64,000 nt of DNA. Source: Karalla daura. Taxonomy: Eukaryota > Chordata > Actinopteri > Chaetodontiformes > Leiognathidae. This document shows positions 49,748-59,310 of this stretch, one piece after another. The DNA lies in the NCBI GenBank assembly GCA_029224185.1, contig CM055211.1, positions 865,558 through 929,557 on the forward strand. The letters are read 5' to 3'. Each line of letters opens with the position of its first letter. The first letter of the stretch is position 1. The notes under the pieces were generated by a model. It saw only the letters and a program-made list of their open reading frames with translations. It was not told the DNA's origin and searched no databases. Made by a program: the position numbers and the translations under genes.

Positions 49748-52700
49748 CTGACGAGAGAAGAAGACACGGCGGCAGTCATTGATCAGTGTTTTCGATAGAC
49801 AACTCTATCAGCTGTCTGTCAACGACAGTGGGCTAGTTCAAAATCTCTACTTGAACTATTTCGCGATCGAATAGGATAAAGGCGCAAATACTTGGACATA
49901 TCTGGGAAGACAAATGTCCAGCTTGCTCACACAGGTTGAAAGGCCACATGTGTACGGCTAATGAAATTTGGTGAACCCTCTTCTGTTTTCTCCAGGTTGC
50001 TTCACATGCCAAATAAGGAGGGTTAGAGCGCTGCACAAATGGCTAGATCTACACTTCCTGCTCGGAATGTAATGGGCGTCCCCACAGCTTTCACCCCCAG
50101 TTGATCTCAGCACAACACCAAAAAGTGATCTGACCTCCGGGACTTCTGTTTGCCCGGTGGACTGTCCAGAAAATCGGTCAGCAGTTTCACTCCTGAAGCC
50201 CGCAGCCCGTTCCTACTCAGATCCAGGTGTGTCAGATGGGAGGGGTTAGACGTCACAGCTGAGACCAGAGAGGCGCAGCCGATCTCTGACACGCCGCAGC
50301 CCATCAACCTGAAAAAACACATCCATTTTTTGAAGTTTTACAGGTGAATGTGTGAGCAGGAGTCAGGTTGAACAGTTCACGAAAATCGGCTTTTCAATTC
50401 CAACAGAGACTTACCCCAAATTCCACATCCTGCAGTGTGGACTCTCCAGAAAACCACACAGCAGCTCCACCCCTGAATCTTGCAGGCTGTTGTCACTCAG
50501 TTCCAGCTTTGTCAGGTGGGAGGGGTTGGACTTGAGAGCTGAGGCCAGAGAGGCGCAGCTGGTCTCTGATAAGCCGCAGTAACTCAACCTGAACAGAAAA
50601 CGTCACGGTATTGAAAAGATGCCGATCGATGAACGCGAAACGCCGCTAATCTGACAGCAGCCTGAAATGAGGGGAGAAATCAACAGAAACTAAAAAAATA
50701 TTTCGACTTGTTTACGCAAAATATGACCTGAGGGGACTATCACATGCAGTCAAATGACAAATACTATAAATACTGTTGATAGGTCCTGTGTGATTTCAGA
50801 CTAAGTTTTGTTTGAGAAACATGAAAATATGAACTAAAGGAGGCTACACAATGTATGAGTGGTTACTACCGTCTTCTAACAGAAGAGGGTTTTCTCTGGG
50901 GACTCTGGTTTCCTCCCAGTTCCCATCAAAACTATGCATGTTCAGAGTCAGTTGGAGACTCTGAGGGTGAACGGTCATGTAACATGTTCCCTGCCCTTGG
51001 CCTAAGCGTGCTGGACATGGGTTCCGGCTAATCCCACGACACGGAGAGTCAGGGGACCCACTTCAAAGTCTTCAGTCTGCAGTCTGGCCGGCCCACAAAA
51101 TCGCACAGCCGCTCCACTCCCGAGTCCTGCAGGTCGTTGTCGCTCAGGTCCAGCTCTTTCAGATGGGAGGGGTTGGAGTTCAGGGCCGAGGTCAGAGCGG
51201 CACAGCCAACGTCTGACAAGCCACACCACATCAGCCTTGAGAGAGAGGGAGAAAAAGGCGGAAATCCATCAACGGTCGGATCGGATTTGCAGCTCAACAT
51301 GACCCGTGACTAATCAGCGATCTTTGATTATCAAATGTACAGTGAGCGCAGTGGCATATCCTCAGTGAAAACGAATTATGAATACTGTTCATTGGTACGA
51401 CACATCCTGTGGATGTTCGATGCATCTCCGGATGTATACATCTCGAGTGCTTCACACTTACATACTTGGGGAAAAAGCTGCGATGATTTGTGCTCGGACA
51501 AAAACAGAGAACATGAAGCAAATGAAAACGGCTTCGTGGAATCAAATCTGCTGGAGACAAACTGGACAAAAGCAACGAGCGACGGCCCGACCTCAGGGTC
51601 TCCAGCCTGCAGTTTGGACTCTCCAGCCCAGCGCAGAGCAGCTTCGCTCCTGAATCCTGAAGCCTGTAGTTGCTGCTCACGTCCAGCTGTGTCAGATGGG
51701 AGGGACTGGACCTCAGGGCGGAAGCCACGACTTCACAGTGGACCTGGGAGACTCCGCAGCCAGTAAGTCTACAATGGCAAAGGAAAAATAAATAAATAAA
51801 AAAAGAGCTTCCGGTTCAAACAACTGGAGGCATTTCCTGTTTCTGTGACCCGGAGGGGGGAGGAGGTATGCTCCCTGCCCATTTCACTTCTCACAGTATC
51901 GTATCTTCTTTTTTTACGGCCGTCCGCCACTTACGTAACAATGATTTGGTACTTTGTGTTATTTTGTACAATCTCCTTTCCGTATTTTGCCGTTGGGTTT
52001 GTGTATTTTTGCTTGACGAGTCTCACATGGTGTGGAATGAGCCTGTGACGACACAATTAGCTTCATTGACCCTAGGGGAGAGCAGCTGGGGAAGCTCTTC
52101 TCTGCCAGATGCTTGCTCGCTGAGATCTTTGGCTGTGTCTGAAACCACCCCCTAGACCCCAACCCTAGCCCTACCCCAGCATAGGGCACTAAATGTAGTA
52201 CGCCAGGTTATACTGTGTATAATGTGATTGCTACTATGGATCCCATCCATTGCAGCAGAAGCAAATGTCTGTAAGTGTGCCGTGATAACCGATCGCTATC
52301 TAGGGTCTCTGCTTCAAGTCCTGCATCTGCCTTGCTGTCACTTTCCCTTTCATTCTGATGGCTTCTCTGAATGTGATTTTATGGGCAGGCACGGGGGTTT
52401 TTACACTAGGGGTGGGTGCGTGTGTTGCTACATCAGTATAATCGAAGGCAGGGCTCCAGTTAGTGACCATCAGATCTACACTTGGAATCCAGGTGCATCG
52501 TGGGATACATTAAGTGATCTCACCTTTGTTCACTAGACATTCGGACACCACGTGACATGGCGTTCACCCAGTGTAGCGACCTATACACTGCAGGGGTTAG
52601 GGAGTGGCTTCGATTCTATGGCGGGTCCTTCAGCTGAAGATTGAGTTAAAGTTGCTTGGAAAGACAAATCTCGACTCTGTGGTTTGGGCACAAGCACCCC

Positions 52701-55700
52701 GGACACCAGGTGATGCTGTGTATAATGTGATAGCTACTATGGATGCTCCCGTCCATTGCAGCAGAAGCAAATGTCTGTAAGTGTGCCGTGATAACCGATC
52801 GCTATCTAAGGTCTCTGCTTCAAGGCCTTACTGTCACTTTCCCTTTCATTCTGATGGCTTCTCCGAATGTGATTTTATGGGGAGGGGGGTGGGGAGCTCA
52901 AACCTATGTTTGAGCTTCCGTGCCGCATTGGCGAAGCTAAAGAACAATAAAATAGGCCCAACAACTCCAAAGCCTGAGCTGGAGCACGAGAACATCTATT
53001 TCTGAACAGCAACAGAGCCTGCAAGCTCCACCTGTGAGTCCGTCAGCCCTGGGTATTCAAGGACATTCCACTTTCCGAACCGTCAGCCCTGATATATACA
53101 TGCTCTACTAAACTTTGGTCTTAACAATGTACTTTTTCAACACATACACATGGAACAATCCCAATTGGACTCACCGAGCCTTTCTGCAGTTCCTCACAGC
53201 TGGAATCAGTCTCAGTCGTCCTTGGTCGGTTGAGTTGTAGTTCTCAAGGTCCAGCTCACCTAGAACCGCCTCTGACATTTGAAGCATGTAGGCCAGAGCT
53301 GAGCAGTGGATCTCTGAAAGGTCCCTCTCTGCTCTGCTCCCGGACTTCAGGAACTCTTGGATCTCCTCGTGCACGGAGTGATCATTCATCTCTGTCAGAC
53401 AGTGAAAGATGTTGATGCATCTGTCGGGAGAGATTTTGGACTTGATCTGCTTCAGGTTGTTGCCAGCTTTCTTCCTGGTTTCTGGACTGTTCTCTGTGGG
53501 ACCCAGCAGACCCCCCAAGAGTCTCTGGTTGGACTCCAGAGTGAGGCCATGAAGGAAACGGACAAACAGGTCCAGGTGGCCGTTTGTACTCTTCATGGAT
53601 TTTGTCACTGACCCCATCAGGAAGTCATCCAGGGTTGTTTTAGTTATTTTTTTCCCCAAGAAAGTCCCCAGTACTTTTGTCTTGTTGTTGGTGAAGCAGT
53701 TGAACATGTAGACTGCAGCCAGAAACTCCTGAACACTCAGATGAACAAAGCAGTAGATGTTTTTCTGGAAGATCACACACTCTCTCCTGAAGATCTCTGT
53801 ACAAACTCCTGAGTACACAGAGACCTCTGTGACATCCAGACCACAGCGCTGCAGGTCTTCCTGGTAGAACATGATGTTTCCTTCCTCCAGATGTTCAAAC
53901 GCCAGCTTCCCCAAGTTCAAAAGTATTTTCCTGTCTGCCTTCATCATCTCCTGTGGACTCATCTCATGTCCATGACTGTACTTCTGCTTCTTCCTCTTGG
54001 TCTGGAGCAGCAGGAAGTGTGAGTACATGTCAGTCAGGGTCTTGGGCAGCTCTCCTCTCTGCTCTGATGTCAACATGTGCTCCAGAACTGTGGCAGTGAT
54101 CCAGCAGAAGACTGGGATCTGACACATGATGTGGAGACTCCTGGAGGACTTGATGTGTGAGATGATGGTTGTGGACAGACCTTCATCTCTGTATCTCTTC
54201 CGGAAGTACTCATCCTTCTGGTCCTCAGTGAAGCCTCGTATCTCTGTGACTCTGTCCACACATTCAGGAGGGATCTGATTGGCTGCTGCAGGTCTGGAGG
54301 TGATCCAGACCAGAGCAGAGGGAAGCAGCTTCCCCTGGATGAGGTTTGTGAGCAGGACGCTGACTGAGGTCTTCTGGGAGACATCAGACACAGTCTCATT
54401 ATTGTGGAAGTCCAGAGAAAATCTGCTTTCATCGAGGCCATCCAGGACGAGCAGCAGTTTACAGAGGGAGAGCTGCTCTGCTGTCACCTTCTGGAATGTT
54501 GGATGGAAAACACAGAGCAGAGAGAGAAGACTGTGCTTCTCCTGTTTGACCAGGTGCAACTCTCTGAAGGACAGAACAACCACTGCACTGATATCTTGGT
54601 TTTCTAAACCCTCTGCCCAGTCCAGACTGAACTTCTGCACCGAGAAGGTTTTTCCAATGCCAGCGACGCCACAACTCAGGACGACTCTGATGTCACCCTG
54701 CTGGTCAGGTAAGGCTTTGAAGATGTCCTGGCACCGCACTGGAGTGTCATGGTAGGCCTTCTTCTTGGAGGTCACCTCGAGCTGCCTCACTTCATGCTGC
54801 GTGTTGACATCTTCACTTTGTCCCTCTGTGATGTAGACCTCCGTGTAGATCCTCTTGAAGAAGGTTTTAATCCCCGCGCCGTCAGTTCCTTCAGTCACAT
54901 ATTCGTATCTCTTCCTTTGACTGAATTTATATCCATCTAAAACCTCATGGAGACCATGACCTGTTGGTAGAGAACAATTACTGTCACTGCAGCAGTACCT
55001 GGAGCTCATATAAGACCCCTAGCAGATCTTGACCTGCTGACAGAAATAATCATAAGTGACATTGGCCTAAACCTAGAGTGAGAATCTGCCTAGATAGAGA
55101 TGTTAAGAATGTGCACTGTTAAGGCATCATGACATCTGCAGCCAGATGTTATCTTACCTGCAGCTGTGGTTCTGGATCTTCCTCCATGCGGCTGTTGCTC
55201 TGCAGACACAGGGATTCCCTGCTTTTCCCTGTAAAGTCAAGATACAAGCCTTTATTAATGATGGTCATTTGTAGGAAAATATCAACGTTTGGTCAATACT
55301 CAGATGGTGGACACGCTGTTTGTTAATGATACATTGTCTATTGCTGGTGTTTGTTGTTTGTTGTTGTTTGTCTTCTCCTGACAGAGATCATAAAACATAC
55401 TGTGTAGCAAAAGATTTGTATCTTGTATAAAAACATTTTTTGGTCTTCATCCTCAGCGTGTCGCCATTGGTTTACAGTGGAGCGGTCTCTTACCCTGGTT
55501 TTGAGTGTGCGGGCTCATTACTGAAGAGTGGGGAACTGTGTTTTGACTGGTCACTCTTCATAGACACGTGACTGGGTGCCGTCGGCCCCACTCGCTGCCT
55601 GTCGATTGATCAATAACAATTCACAGCGAGTGAAAAATGGCATTCAGGAACCTCGAAACACAGAGACTACTGCCTGCGGTTCACAATGGGCAGGTGCGAA

Positions 55701-57083
55701 AGATGTGTCGATACCAAAACAGGTGGAACATGAAACGGCTTGTGCCACAACATAGCGACTAAATGAGTTGTTGCTCTGCAGACACAGGGATTCCCTGCTT
55801 TTCTCTGTAAAGTCAAGAAACAAGCCTTTATTAATGATGGTCATTTGTAGGAAAATATCAACGTTTGGTCAATACTCAGATGGTTGACACGCTGTTTGTT
55901 AATAATACATTGTCTGTTGCTGGTGTTTGTTGTTAATAAAGTTCTTCCAACTGCTACTACGAGTAAAATCACATCACCACATTAGATTGTTTTCTGTCCT
56001 TTTTTTCCTGTAAGCCGAGTACTTTTAAAGGTTTGTTCGCCACCAAGAACATGTGGTGGAGGATATCTGGGCTCAAACTGTCACTAAAAGCAATGTGTCA
56101 GTCAAATGACTCAAGATGATGAAAGGAGAAGCAAGCCAACGCTGTGTTTGGAGGACGAATATGAGGAAAAGAAATGTGGAGGTGTACAACCACTTCAACA
56201 TGGAAGGCAAACATACAGGACAACGTTCTTCTCCTGACAGAGATCATAAAACGTACTGTGTAGCAATAGATTTGTATCGTATTTTTTGGTCTTCATCCTC
56301 AGCGTGTCCATTACAGTGGAGCGGTCTCTTACCCTGGTTTTGGGTGTGCGGGCTCATTACTGAAGAGTGGGGAACTGTGTTTTGACTGGTCACTCTTCAT
56401 AGACACGTGACTGGGTGCCGTCGGCCCCACTCGCTGCCTGTCGATTGATCAATAACAATTCACAGCGAGTGAAAAGTGGCATTCAGGAACCTCGAAACAC
56501 AGAGACTACTGCCTGCGGTTCATAATAGGCAGGTGTGAAAGATGTGTTGATACCAAAACAGGTGGAACATAAAACGGCTTGTGCCACAACATAGCGACTA
56601 AAGGACATTTGGACGTGTTTGGACGGTTTACAGTTCACCAGTCTCTTACTGTGCTTTTGAGGGTTGAGGGTCACTTCTGAAGAGCGTTTCTTTTGACTGG
56701 TCACTTATCACAGACGCATAGCTGGGGGCCGTGGGCTCCTTCTTTGGTCTGTTTGGAACTCTGCGAGCAGAGAGCGTGACGTTGACCAGTAGCACAACCA
56801 ATAAAATGACAAGAGGCATTCAGGAACACCGAAACACAGAAACCACTGCTAAAGTTCATAATCAGCGGTGTAGATTGTCTTCCGTGGCATTACAACTTTT
56901 CTGCGTGACAGTTGCGGAAGGGCGGAAGTGATATATAACGCTACACCACAAGACCGGGTGTCGCTTCTCTTACTGTGTGTTGGACGGTCCGGGTTCAGGA
57001 CTGAAAAGTGGAGGACTTCCTTTGGAGTTGTCACTCGCCACAGACATACAGCTTGTCGCTGCAGACTTCTCCCTGACCTCCAT
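49735..57083 (-). CDS. NLR-A: NLRC3-like FISNA-NACHT-LRR receptor, complete, 11 exons
   Basis: Joined exons: 57083-56974, 56760-56650, 56437-56333, 55598-55494, 55228-55158, 54960-53175, 51768-51592, 51235-51062, 50588-50415, 50308-50135, 49747-49735. They sum to 3000 nt (999 residues plus TGA) with every phase consistent. Order: repeated N-terminal segment (1-about 145), linker, FISNA (from about 180, ending near the NTQHEVRQLE motif), NACHT with Walker A GVAGIGKT (about 265-272) and Walker B LLLVLDGLDE (about 336-345), helical NOD-associated region, then ribonuclease-inhibitor-type LRRs (about 763-995). No CARD, pyrin or B30.2 domain is seen. NLR-C proteins are cytosolic and thought to act in innate immune sensing or damping; ligand unknown. 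An ISRE-like site lies upstream. The last exon ends early compared with NLR-B. Start chosen at Met 57083 (G at -3, G at +4); earlier in-frame Mets exist. Confidence 0.85.
50135..50308 (-). CDS. NLR-A LRR exon 4
   Basis: 174 nt, acceptor TTTTTTCAG, donor GAG|GTCAGA, phase 2 to 2. Encodes LMGCGVSEIGCASLVSAVTS...; its last repeat has a non-standard end (PPGKQKSRR). Confidence 0.9.
50415..50588 (-). CDS. NLR-A LRR exon 3
   Basis: 174 nt, acceptor TCTGTTCAG, donor GGG|GTAAGT, phase 2 to 2. Encodes LSYCGLSETSCASLASALKS.... Confidence 0.9.
51062..51235 (-). CDS. NLR-A LRR exon 2
   Basis: 174 nt, acceptor CTCTCTCAAG, phase 2 to 2. Encodes LMWCGLSDVGCAALTSALNS.... The donor GTGGGT is weak, whereas the other LRR exons of both genes have GTCAG, GTCGG or GTAAG; frame and length still fit. 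Confidence 0.88.
51592..51768 (-). CDS. NLR-A LRR exon 1
   Basis: 177 nt, acceptor CATTGTAG, donor GAG|GTCGGG, phase 2 to 2. Encodes LTGCGVSQVHCEVVASALRS and NYRLQDSGAKLL..., two ribonuclease-inhibitor-type repeats, with one extra codon compared with the following exons. Confidence 0.9.
51769..53174 (-). other. NLR-A intron 6 with a duplicated 180-bp segment
   Basis: 1.4-kb intron between the NACHT and first LRR exons. It contains two direct copies (52,206-52,385 and 52,709-52,883) of a 175-180-bp segment about 500 bp apart. No coding content recognised. Confidence 0.8.
52206..52883. repeat. Direct duplicate pair, 175-180 bp
   Basis: Copies at 52,206-52,385 and 52,709-52,883 share GTATAATGTGAT...AAATGTCTGTAAGTGTGCCG and TTCATTCTGATGGCTTCTC. 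Confidence 0.9.
53175..54960 (-). CDS. NLR-A exon 6: FISNA and NACHT domains
   Basis: 1786-nt single exon, acceptor CTCTACCAACAG, donor CTCG|GTGAGT. Encodes FISNA (YKFSQRKRYEYVTEGTDGAG...), Walker A GVAGIGKT (about 54,647-54,670), Walker B with DGLDESR, the ITSRPAAANQIPPECVD sensor-1-type segment, and the winged-helix/NOD2-type helical region ending in NCRKAR. NLR-B has an exon of exactly the same length. Confidence 0.95.
55158..55228 (-). CDS. NLR-A exon 5 (linker to NACHT exon)
   Basis: 71 nt, acceptor GACTTTACAG, donor GCAG|GTAAGAT, phase 2 in and 1 out. Encodes GEKQGIPVSAEQQPHGGRSR. A truncated copy lies at 55,766-55,804. Confidence 0.7.
55494..55598 (-). CDS. NLR-A exon 4 (N-terminal repeat copy 4)
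   Basis: 105 nt, same splice sites and phase as exon 3. Encodes the same SHVSMKSDQSKHSSPLFSNE motif. Could alternatively act as a first exon using its own Met (MKSDQSK), but an open frame and acceptor upstream favour an internal exon. Confidence 0.65.
55766..55804 (-). pseudogene. Truncated relic of NLR-A exon 5
   Basis: Copy of exon 5 with acceptor retained (TTTACAG at its start) but cut off after GCAGAGCAACA, where it runs into the flank of the duplicated exon-4 unit and reaches an in-frame TAG with no donor. It would be skipped. Confidence 0.75.
56333..56437 (-). CDS. NLR-A exon 3 (N-terminal repeat copy 3)
   Basis: 105 nt, acceptor TCGACAG, donor GG|GTAAGAG, phase 2 to 2. Encodes SHVSMKSDQSKHSSPLFSNE. 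Nearly identical to exon 4 at 55,494-55,598 including flanking intron, so it comes from a recent duplication. Confidence 0.6.
56650..56760 (-). CDS. NLR-A exon 2 (N-terminal repeat copy 2)
   Basis: 111 nt, strong acceptor CTCTGCTCGCAG, donor CA|GTAAGAG, phase 2 to 2, so it can be included or skipped without changing frame. Encodes SYASVISDQSKETLF..., the most diverged of the repeat copies; Met of the motif is Val here. Confidence 0.6.
56974..57083 (-). CDS. NLR-A exon 1 (start exon, repeat copy 1)
   Basis: Begins MEVREKSAATSCMSVASDNS and ends in phase 2 (CA|GTAAGAG). Carries the SCMSVASDNSK...PLFSPEP motif typical of fish NLR-C N-termini. Upstream in-frame Met codons would lengthen it by up to about 41 residues. 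Confidence 0.65.
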
Positions 57084-57310
57084 TTCGACGCGGCAGTCGA
57101 CGGTCGCTCTTTCACACCTATACTGGATACATATACACGTATTTGATTTCATCCGTCTGCTCATGCCACACAACAACAACAAACAATCACAATAAATGTT
57201 TAACATAACTCCTCTAGTTCTATCCTAGAAAAACTAGAACTAAAACTAGAACGCTACCACTATCTGCCACTAGCACGATCTTTACACAACGACGAGTGGG
57301 TTCTGCAGGT

Positions 57311-57348
57311 ACCTGAATAGACTCGGGCCATACCGAGTCTATTCAGGT
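57311..57348. repeat. Perfect 16-bp inverted repeat (hairpin) with 6-bp loop
   Basis: ACCTGAATAGACTCGG, spacer GCCATA, then CCGAGTCTATTCAGGT. Arms are exact. It lies about 230 bp upstream of the NLR-A start codon. Confidence 0.95.
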
Positions 57349-57492
57349 CGGTTCTTCTCTGTTTTCTGACAGCATTCCGTCCGAATTATCCGGCCAGTAA
57401 GACAATAATAATGCGGAATTCGCACTTACGGTACAGAATACAAATCGTCCTGCTCCTTCAAGTGCGTCGAACTATCGCTGTGGCTCGAGCAT

Positions 57493-57505
57493 ACTTTCAC
57501 TTTCC
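57493..57505 (-). promoter_or_regulatory. ISRE/IRF-like element upstream of NLR-A
   Basis: On the minus strand GGAAAGTGAAAGT, a close match to the interferon-stimulated response element / IRF site pattern GAAAnnGAAA, about 410 bp upstream of the chosen NLR-A ATG in the direction of transcription. Such a site would fit interferon induction; only the motif is seen. Confidence 0.4.
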
Positions 57506-57640
57506 ATCCGGACAACTGTACTGTCGTCTTTGTGTAGCAAGCTCCTCCCCATGCAAATGTTGACACAAATAAGGTTTGTTTTCGCTCGACAGAACTTCAG
57601 AAACGGTGGCTGAAGAACGTAAACTGCCAGCTGTCTCCCC

Positions 57641-57759
57641 ATACATACATACATACATACATACATACATACATACATACATACATACATACATACATAC
57701 ATACATACATACATACATACATACATACATACATACATACATACATACATACATACATA
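57641..57759. repeat. (CATA)n microsatellite
   Basis: About 30 uninterrupted CATA units. The long Tyr/Met/Cys/Val open frames across it are artefacts. Confidence 0.98.
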
Positions 57760-58753
57760 AAACCGATGCAATACTTCATTTAAATTCACTTTCACAGTAT
57801 TCACTAAGTAGTAGGAAATACTGTATGTGTTAATGGGTTTAATTGAAATTGCTGATCTTCCAGAACCCTTCTCTGAAAAACACACTTACAGTTGGGTATA
57901 AACATTTTGATGCAACAGCGCCATCTGCTGACCGACCTGACTTCCAAGACTGCACATTTTTCTCACAGATACTGTACCAGACATTCCACCATTGCATTTT
58001 TGTTTGAATTCAAATCCCAGTTCACGACATTTTTTTTCTTGTGACACATTGTGACACACACACACAATAGATCTAAAGAACTCTTCTTTTACCAAGCACC
58101 TTTATTATACTTCTCTTTCACTAGATTTGGGGTAGCTATTTCATAATCACACTGAGCGTGAATTTTCCATTTGTGTTAGATAAACCTGTGATCTACCTTC
58201 AGAACATTTCATTTTTTGGCATGGTATTATGTTATGATTATTACAACTAAAGGAACGTGACTTATAGGATTAATATAGTTAAAAGTAAGGGAATAACAGG
58301 GGTGATCTTGTCCATCATACGTTTAGTATATAGTATTTTTCAATATGAATCTCTTTCTTTTTGTACCATTTAAAGCACTTTTTACAACACAACAAGCCTG
58401 CACAGGTCCAGGTCCATGGCAGGCAGTAAGGATTGTGGCTGGTCCTAATCTCTTCAAGATGCTCGCTTCTGGCAGTCCAGCCCACTGCTGTCCAGCGGTA
58501 CTCTTGCACAAAGTACATGCACGATTGCACTGACCTGCATAACGCATATATTAGTATGTTTTGTGCACTAATATCATTTGTCCTGTTGTCCTTTGCTACT
58601 AGCTATCATAGAGGCACATATCTTGTCACTGTGTCACTAGGGGATGCAATAACCTGAAGTTGTTTCTAGTGGCATGAAGAGCTGTCCCATGGTAATACAG
58701 TGGCGCGAGTGAGTAAATCCCAAATGACAGACAACTTCATGAAATGCACACAT

Positions 58754-58759
58754 TTTATT
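58754..58759 (-). terminator. Candidate NLR-B polyadenylation signal
   Basis: AATAAA on the minus strand, about 410 nt after the NLR-B stop codon, with a second overlapping hexamer next to it. Confidence 0.4.
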
Positions 58760-59171
58760 TTATTAACCTGCGTATATGCATATTTTTTACTTCCACCTCA
58801 TAAGATTAAATGCGTGCAGAAGTGAAGTGGCATCAATATTAACTCCCTCCTCACTCATAGTAGTTACAGTAGTTACACACCTGTAAGACAGCAGTCTTCT
58901 GCACCGAGTTAGCACTTGTATGGTTTCGTAATAAATGGCTTCGCAATAAATGAAATCTTTAACATTTGCTTAACATTTCTATAAAGCCTTTCTGTCAAAC
59001 TTGAACATTTCTATCAAATCTTTAACATTTCCATCATTAACATCTCTATCATTATCATCATATAAACTCAAGTTTATATGAACGCATAACTAACTTTTCA
59101 CGACAACTAAGAGACGTTTAAAAATTAATAGAAACTCACTATCATAACCAATGTATAGTGTGTGTGTAGTC

Positions 59172-59310
59172 TCAGTATTTTGGCAGATGCTGTGTGCAAG
59201 AACAGAGACCAGCCAGATCCTCTCCGTCCTCCGGCTGCTGCTGCTGCTCCAAACTCTCTGGATCATCAGGACACGGCCAATCCTGTGTTCGCACGTTCTC
59301 ACACTTCCAC
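59172..59310 (-). CDS. NLR-B terminal exon
   Basis: 139 nt, acceptor CTCTCGTCAG. Encodes WKCENVRTQDWPCPDDPESL, a four-Gln run and an acidic stretch, ending LPKY. Homologous to the truncated terminal exon of NLR-A. Confidence 0.75.

Larger units (their letters stand above)
55190..56605. repeat. Tandem duplication carrying NLR-A exons 3, 4 and 5
   Basis: Order is A (55,190-55,360), B (55,371-55,765), A' (55,766-55,936), a unique insert (55,937-56,225), then B' (56,226-56,605). A holds exon 5, B exon 4, B' exon 3. A' and B' are close copies of A and B, differing by a few percent by eye, so the duplication is recent relative to the older repeat copies at 56.65-57.08 kb. Confidence 0.85.
57084..59171. 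other. Intergenic: NLR-A promoter side and 3' flank of NLR-B
   Basis: Holds a perfect 16-bp hairpin (57,311-57,348), an ISRE-like site (57,493-57,505), a (CATA)n array (57,641-57,759) and a candidate NLR-B polyadenylation signal near 58,754. No other gene seen. Confidence 0.6.

Noticed and set aside
54279..54755. 158-codon plus-strand open frame, with a similar one at 62,804-63,280
   Set aside because: Antisense shadows of the conserved NACHT exons; their similarity to each other only reflects the paralogous genes.
54961..55009. Met at 55,009 as the start of NLR-A
   Set aside because: It lies upstream of the acceptor at 54,962-54,961; the N-terminal exons splice in with correct phase.
57472..57885. 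Cys-Met-Tyr-Val repeat protein of 137 codons
   Set aside because: Produced by the (CATA)n microsatellite.
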